Shown here in pieces: positions 62,101 through 64,000 of a stretch of DNA of 64,000 nt. This DNA is from Streblospio benedicti. Lineage: Eukaryota; Annelida; Polychaeta; Spionida; Spionidae. The translations under genes and the position numbers were made by a program. The notes beneath the pieces are model-generated. The model was given only the letters and a program-made list of their open reading frames with translations. It was not told the origin of the DNA and searched no databases. The stretch is from the NCBI GenBank assembly GCA_019095985.1, contig CM032661.1, positions 10,885,453 to 10,949,452 of the forward strand, read 5' to 3'. How positions within the stretch are numbered: the first letter of the stretch is position 1; the number at the start of each line of letters is the position of its first letter.

Positions 62101-64000
62101 GAAACATGTTCTGACCACTACATTAACCTAGTTTAAAGGTACCATCAACCTCTTTTTATTGCCTATATTCAGACTTCCTTATGAATTTACTGGTGTTAGC
62201 CATTGAATTAACATATTTGATCCTCTAAAAGTTCTCATTGTAAAATGCTTCTTTGTAAGTCAAAATAGTGTTTTCCATCGAAGAACTACTCCTCTCATGA
62301 CGTCACAGAATACGCAATCCTTGCCAGCAACAGTCTATATGGCTGGTACTACACAATAAAGTCTAAGTTTATTATTAGCCTTGATCAACCAGGTTCTCTT
62401 ATTGCACGCTACCACAGGGTCTGGATGACTGAGACTATTTTACTGTATGTCTCTTTGATGTTCAAATGCAGCGCCAAACGTTCACATTCAGCTCAAATCA
62501 ATAAGCTATATACATATCTGAGTATATGCTCCTGGCACAGCGGTGGCGAGGTTGTCATATTTTTGTGAGAAAACACTATATTATGCATCTCTCATGCTTC
62601 ATCTTATACAAGGGAAGGGATCTGATACATCTGATACAAGGGAAGGGATCGGCAAACTGCCCATCAAATTTTGACGTCAGATAACTCAGGTTTCTTATAC
62701 AAACCAATAGAAATTTTCGGGACCATTTTGATATGCTGTCAAAATCCATCGCCAATGAACAAATCGAAGCTTGAACACGTTTTGCCTCATAATATTGTAA
62801 GTGAAAATGTATTAGTATGAAATATGGATGGTTCATGTTGTTCTTCTTGAGTATCTTGGATAAATCTCTAACGATGAAAAAAACTAGTGATATCATGCAA
62901 TTTAAAATCAGCCAACGAATTTGTCCCATGGATGGGTAATATCATGACATTAATCAAAATGGACTTGATGCCGTATGTGTCTGACAATAAGACCCTACAC
63001 CATTTTCTGCATGTATAGTGTAAATGTGGACAAGTTCTGATGAATACCACAAGATTATATTCGAAGTATACTGTCTGTGTGTACTACATGCTGGGAAATA
63101 CACAATGTACCCCTCTCGTGACGTCACATTCCTGGACACAAAAAAATAATAAAATAACGCACTTGGTCCCGAATATTATTTATAATGCTTATTTATTCAC
63201 AAAATACATTATCTAAAATATGAATGGGTGTATTAATGATATTTGCCACATAAACAATTGCTAGTGACTGACTTATGCAGTCTGCATTGAGACAGAAAGA
63301 GATGAATACGTCTGCATTAAGCAATAATTTTGATAACTTTTACAGAATGTATATACTGGTTTGTATTTGGTACATTATTCACTACTTTTGAACAACATTT
63401 GATGTCCCAATAAGCACCTGTTAGCTAAGCTAGTTTCCTCATACGACAGTTGTAAAACCTATAACTTCAACTTTATATTTACTGCTTGCTGTAACAGATA
63501 GAGTAAAATTGACTTTGAATTTTGAAAGTATGACCCCCCCCCCCCCCCATCCCAATTTCTAACCAACTCTCCCATCAGACTATATGATTGGCCCCCAAAA
63601 TGCAAAAAATTTCTATTGAAGAAAATTTATGAGGAAGAAATTATGATTTTTGTTATAAATACTAATAATATGCTTCAACCTATTTTTATATACTAATTTT
63701 GTGCATTCTTTTACGTCAATGTCTACTGCTATTTTGTCAATATATTTTTGTTTTGTCCACCATCGAAAAAATTTAATGAATAGCTTCATATTCAAACTTT
63801 TTGGTGTCAGCCAATTTAAAATTACACGTGTACTTGTCCTAATTTGTTGTGTTGTTTTAGCTTTTATGTGTATTTGTATAACAATGTCTTTTTAAGTGTG
63901 ATTATGAATATCCTGGAAAGTAAGTTAGTTACTATCATCTTCTATTCCAGTATGAAGCATTTGAATACTTTGCCCTGGGGGCCAAAGCACACCAAAAGCT
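32181..64000 (+). CDS. SEL1L3: SEL1L3 homologue (Sel1-repeat protein), partial
   Basis: Protein sel-1 homologue 3: an extracellular/luminal protein with a lectin/LamG-like region followed by Sel1-type TPR repeats; its cellular role is poorly known. Exons found, all GT-AG and in phase: 32181..32452, 33372..33628, 39531..39651, 39758..39885, 40162..40277, 45301..45359, 48565..48851, 49073..49287, 49836..49976, 55986..56165, 59583..59702, 61185..61322, 61496..61732, 63951..>64000 (about 773 codons). The LamG-like part is FTISLWLYVIEFC ... IVLVTPDGRTLNYNP ... WFRLVFGY. The Sel1 part has MALGHKFVYGLDGFPHDLEQ, AYAYYQPVA, ASIFYWGRMGIPRDMAVAAE, DYGIVLLKGHGVKND, AMNTLGWHSM and AHFNIGYMYLHG. These match, in order, the human SEL1L3 segments I recall (YYGIDGYPMDLETSYAYY, LFKGQGVKKN, GLGWYYH). 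The 5' end and signal peptide are not located, and the C-terminus lies beyond the window. Introns are crowded with transposons. Confidence 0.88.
33820..34405 (+). mobile_element. LINE reverse-transcriptase fragment
   Basis: The ORF part reads NGVRQESIISPLLFN, HLLYADDSCVVAHSPGALQK, ENKSKCIVIRHKGMKL and DNLSDDCDMKRQVD. This is the palm region of a non-LTR reverse transcriptase (YADD box) as in jockey/CR1-type LINEs. It is truncated on both sides and no endonuclease domain is present. The fragment stops where a long inverted-repeat element begins (34407). It lies in a SEL1L3 intron, same strand. Confidence 0.85.
34407..35636. repeat. Long inverted-repeat element (~300 bp arms)
   Basis: The left arm (34407-34710) and right arm (about 35331-35636) are reverse complements over about 300 bp, with ends CTTAGGCTCCATAAAAT and ATTTTATGGAGCCTAAG. 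The spacer of about 620 bp holds CAGGCGGGAGGG blocks, a further GACGAGAAACATTTTATT...GGGGCCTTAG terminus (34858-34894) and an (AAAT)n microsatellite at 34998-35055. Probably a foldback DNA element inserted next to or into the LINE. No ORF. Confidence 0.8.
36000..36925. mobile_element. Mariner-like MITE with TA duplication
   Basis: 926 bp with inverted ends CTGTATTCCCGCGCATAAAA and (reverse) CTGTATTCCCGTGCATTAAA, flanked by TA (35998-35999, 36926-36927). AGCCCATGGGCTT palindromes sit just inside both ends. A TA target and simple inverted ends indicate the Tc1/mariner type. Non-coding. It lies at the C-terminal end of the PLE2 endonuclease region. Confidence 0.8.
37830..38140 (+). mobile_element. 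Solo LTR in PLE2
   Basis: 311 bp beginning TGTCATGGCTAAG and ending CCACCTCACA (TG...CA), flanked by the 5 bp duplication TTATA (37825-37829 and 38141-38145). An AATAAA at about 38078 fits an LTR polyadenylation signal in the + direction. The 5 bp duplication and lack of internal sequence fit a solo LTR of a Gypsy-type element left by LTR-LTR recombination. It splits the PLE2 reverse-transcriptase region, so it is younger than PLE2. Confidence 0.8.
38985..39062 (-). mobile_element. Second small Penelope-like fragment
   Basis: Nearly repeats 37671-37755 of PLE2 (GTCAATTTCCAATCTAGTAT, GGACAGGCTAC, TTGTCATCTTTTTCTATGGT). It is an independent remnant or a local duplication, followed by C-runs at about 39092-39127. 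Confidence 0.7.
40440..41014 (+). other. GC-rich block with TATA box and GCG-word tail
   Basis: Distinct in composition from the flanks. It contains inverted CTCTGTGAGG/CCTTTCCTC words, TATAAAA at 40792-40798 and, about 60-220 bp further on, text rich in GCGAACT, GCGGACC and CGCGAC words like the arrays at 12.8 and 14.6 kb. It ends exactly where the TIR element begins. No protein is recognised. It could be a promoter-bearing end of another element. Confidence 0.4.
41015..44528 (+). mobile_element. 3.5 kb TIR element carrying a FEN1/XPG-like + CXC gene
   Basis: The terminal inverted repeats are long: left 41015-41464, right 44136-44528. Both start TGTATGAGCACATCAATGTT and share TTAGAACAAATTTAGCTTGG, TTGCCCAAAATGCAACTTTG, AATTTGCATAAATT and AAAATGGC. 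The left arm has about 60 extra bases. One gene (41483-43823, same strand as SEL1L3) lies between them, followed by AATAAA at 43856-43861. No clear target duplication was found. No DDE transposase, reverse transcriptase or capsid gene is present. It sits in a SEL1L3 intron. Confidence 0.8.
41483..43823 (+). pseudogene. FEN1/XPG-like nuclease with CXC-like tail (uncharacterised family)
   Basis: One protein spread over several frames: 41483..41686, 41683..42072, 41996..43420, 43303..43503 and 43500..43823, so about four frameshifts separate it from a ~780-residue form. The N-terminal region (HVQYARYLTQYLLE, YWNAVSADQFG, QTAIKIGK) is typical of a family I know only as uncharacterised proteins in aquatic animals. 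The middle fits the PIN/FEN1-XPG nuclease fold: acidic residues at IIMDVSQML (Asp codon 42536), VVFDKYRD (42659), LSDDTDVFVLL (42956-42967) and MHALSGCDSTSYLYGKGK (43127), the last resembling the XPG GCDY..GIG..R/KA helix-hairpin-helix entry. The C-terminus has a Cys cluster (CCQCKARGKKC...CTSYCNCSGGLECC) like a CXC zinc domain, then an Asp/Glu-rich tail. Function unknown; DNA cutting is inference from motifs. Confidence 0.8.
44776..44863. repeat. Hairpin, ~30 bp arms
   Basis: GTTGGTAATTACGTCTTTTT ... CAGAAAAAGACGTACATGTAA...CCAAC: inverted arms with a short loop around TTTGGAGTTTCCAACAAAA. It is flanked by ordinary intron DNA. It could be a foldback MITE. Confidence 0.75.
44928..45108 (+). 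repeat. GGGATAAGGGAAA minisatellite between G and C runs
   Basis: Four to five imperfect ~30 bp units with GGGATAAGGGAAAAAGGGCC. They are bounded by CCCTTATGGGGGGGGGTTATAA on the left and an inverted TTATAACCCC...CTTATAT on the right, so the whole array has inverted ends. Confidence 0.75.
45409..45980. mobile_element. 572 bp MITE
   Basis: Inverted ends TGATATCGTCAAAAGGATAC and (reverse) TGATACCGTCAGAAAGATAC followed on both sides by AGAA. It lies 50 bp after the 59 bp SEL1L3 exon. The interior has CGTAAC/CGAAAC words and no gene. Superfamily not assigned. Confidence 0.7.
46690..46731 (-). ncRNA. Hammerhead-like motif in left PLE1 repeat
   Basis: Inverted partner of the motif at 48219-48259 (reading GGCGAGACTTTCGCTCTTAT on the plus strand). 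See that entry for the core. Confidence 0.4.
48219..48259 (+). ncRNA. Hammerhead-ribozyme-like motif in right PLE1 repeat
   Basis: CTGAAGA (48223-48229) is followed by a 6 bp stem GCTCTT/AAGAGC with loop GCGAT, then GAAA (48248-48251) and GTC. This is the CUGANGA - stem II - GAAA layout of hammerhead cores, which are known from Penelope-like terminal repeats. One unpaired A lies between the first core block and stem II, so activity is uncertain. Confidence 0.45.
49410..49690 (-). mobile_element. tRNA-like SINE, minus strand
   Basis: Read on the minus strand it starts near TTGGTCAGTTCTAATC (box A-like), then GGGTTAAAATCCC (box B-like), and ends in (GATT)n at about 49414-49433. The tRNA resemblance is degenerate. 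Confidence 0.4.
50171..51720. repeat. GTGCCCG/GGGCATG element, host of a nested repeat
   Basis: The left part (AAGTGGGTGCCCGTTCGGGC) matches, inverted, the sequence at 54814-54908. The right end (GGGCACCCGAAACTTAATTT) is an imperfect inverted version of the left. The interior is taken up by the repeat starting at 50612. Confidence 0.5.
50612..51764 (+). repeat. AGCTCACCTG...GGTCCTCTTGTTT dispersed element
   Basis: It starts TAGCTCACCTGCTGTGAAAC, then AGTGAGCTTTTGTGATC and a CCGTCCG...GTCCGTCAACAATT run, and ends GCAGGTGAGCGCTATTAGGA..GGTCCTCTTG. This start and end are a repeat type I know to be widespread in molluscs and other marine invertebrates. Internally the CACCAAACTTGCA...ATCATGCCCCTGGGTG unit is repeated four to five times. 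Non-coding. Confidence 0.65.
52492..52735 (+). repeat. GCTTCAGCTCAGCTGCTGAAGC repeat, copy 1
   Basis: A palindromic start (CTTCAGCTCAGCTGCTGAAG), then AGCATTGTGTTTCGTTC, (AACT)n and (TATG)n microsatellites, GTCTCCGGACAA, GGTATGAGGCGACACC and TCTGCCAATTAAA. The same order occurs at 55412-55606. Confidence 0.75.
53073..53104. repeat. 31 bp sequence repeated across the second gap
   Basis: TTGGTTACAAGATATTGAAT ATATTGTCACA occurs here and again immediately after the gap (53754-53784). It suggests overlapping contig ends or an insertion allele. Confidence 0.85.
53223..53400 (+). repeat. 63-64 bp tandem repeat, ~2.5 units
   Basis: Units begin TAAACACA at 53223, 53287 and 53350 and contain CAATGAAACAGAATTATTGT. 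Confidence 0.9.
53654..53753. other. Assembly gap (100 N)
   Basis: Exactly 100 N. The first 31 bases after it duplicate 53073-53104. The gap lies in the large SEL1L3 intron between exons ending 49976 and starting 55986, so an exon could in principle be hidden, though the phases across it are compatible (both 0). Confidence 0.95.
54203..54366 (-). repeat. Repeat R, partial copy R4
   Basis: TCTAGCACACCTGCTACTTC, AGAAAAGCTCCAAAATCAATG and GGCGTCTATATGTCTAGCA match R3 (about 17955-18140) on the opposite strand. No palindrome is attached. Confidence 0.65.
54814..54908 (-). repeat. GTGCCCG/GGGCATG element fragment
   Basis: TCTAGGTGCCCAGTTGGGCA ... GGGCATGCGGGCACCCACTA: inverted relative of 50195-50270. 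It is rich in GGGCATG/CATGCCC. Confidence 0.55.
55412..55606 (+). repeat. GCTTCAGCTCAGCTGCTGAAGC repeat, copy 2
   Basis: Same order of landmarks as 52492-52735 but without the expanded microsatellites. Confidence 0.75.
56166..58370 (+). other. SEL1L3 intron DNA
   Basis: AT-rich intron. TTCCAGTGTTTATGCTAGCT with CCCCATTAATTGC (about 56475-56512) is a third, decayed copy of the repeat at 16876. The short text TCAAATTT.G.CTATCAGTTAAAAAT occurs twice (about 56573 and 56675). Otherwise nothing recognisable. Confidence 0.45.
58377..59270 (+). repeat. Pyrimidine-rich tandem repeat, 3 units of ~300-360 bp
   Basis: Each unit has GGGTTGAAA..GATGA.ATC.GGAAC, ATTAAATG.TCC, CCCTTCC text, GATTAAATACA.CTCCATCAC and CACGTGC.GA...ATTAAATG. 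Unit starts are near 58396, 58766 and 59060. The first unit opens with AGCTGTTTACCTGGCGTTGC, a start I have seen on dispersed repeats in other animals. No gene. Confidence 0.7.
60144..60440 (+). repeat. 116 bp tandem repeat, ~2.5 units
   Basis: GTGATTGGTGATTT...ATCTTGAG..TGAATTGTGAATTGCC TGTATTTA..TG.GTGAAATGTGATG at 60144 and 60260, with a decayed third start near 60357. Confidence 0.85.
60478..61065 (+). mobile_element. LINE reverse-transcriptase fragment, decayed
   Basis: The + strand gives FFGVKVGVHQGSVLSTLLFI and, after a stop, a YAGD form of the YADD box with LAIIAN. This is the pattern of the RT palm in non-LTR elements (VGVHQGSVLSPLLFI...LLYADDLAI). Several stops and frame changes make it non-functional. 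It is a different lineage from the fragment at 33820 and lies in a SEL1L3 intron. Confidence 0.7.
61733..63950 (+). other. Last SEL1L3 intron in the window
   Basis: No gene recognised. Contents are a short GGGTGGGC..GTTACAC.AG repeat pair (about 61843-61930), a local GGGAAGGGATCTGATACA duplication near 62610-62650, two TCTC.TGACGTCACA words (62293, 63115), and a C-run at about 63533-63549. Confidence 0.5.

Overview
This window is nuclear DNA from an animal. It has three multi-exon genes with GT-AG introns of about 0.1 to 8 kb, AT-rich introns and intergenic DNA, tRNA-derived SINE-like units, and many small DNA transposons, LINE and Penelope-like remnants. The gene set (an Ig/FN3 adhesion receptor, an SLC7 amino-acid transporter light chain and a SEL1L3 homologue) fits a bilaterian. 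The repeat profile suggests a marine invertebrate, but I cannot name the phylum. The assembly has two gaps of exactly 100 N (6881-6980 and 53654-53753), and both sit beside duplicated sequence.

Layout. 1-3955 (+): 3' part of an immunoglobulin-superfamily adhesion receptor (three Ig domains, one FN3 domain, one membrane span, cytoplasmic tail). About 4.0-10.8 kb: no gene found, with a dispersed repeat, the first gap, and a ~1 kb segment present twice, one copy carrying a ~400 bp insertion. 10884-23629 (-): a complete SLC7 transporter gene whose nine coding exons I could join in phase from start to stop (564 codons). Its introns hold palindromic repeats, two GCGGAG/GCGAACT-rich blocks, a long GT microsatellite, a SINE and a tRNA-like sequence. 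24-30.4 kb: intergenic, with a hAT-like MITE and two adjacent copies of a TTAA-flanked element. 32181-64000 (+): a SEL1L3 homologue with 14 coding exons found, open at both ends (5' exons not located, 3' end beyond the window).

The SEL1L3 introns hold most of the mobile DNA: LINE fragments, a ~1.2 kb inverted-repeat element, a broken Penelope-like element interrupted by a solo LTR and a mariner-like MITE, a 3.5 kb element with ~400-450 bp terminal inverted repeats, and a second Penelope-like copy with inverted terminal repeats and a 13 bp target duplication. The 3.5 kb element (41015-44528) is the most interesting item. Between its inverted repeats it carries a protein with a FEN1/XPG-like nuclease signature followed by a Cys-rich CXC-like tail, and I see no DDE transposase. 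I recognise the protein type as a widespread uncharacterised family in aquatic animals but know no function for it.

No operon-like organisation is expected or seen. The three host genes are functionally unrelated: adhesion, amino-acid transport, and a Sel1-repeat membrane/ER protein.
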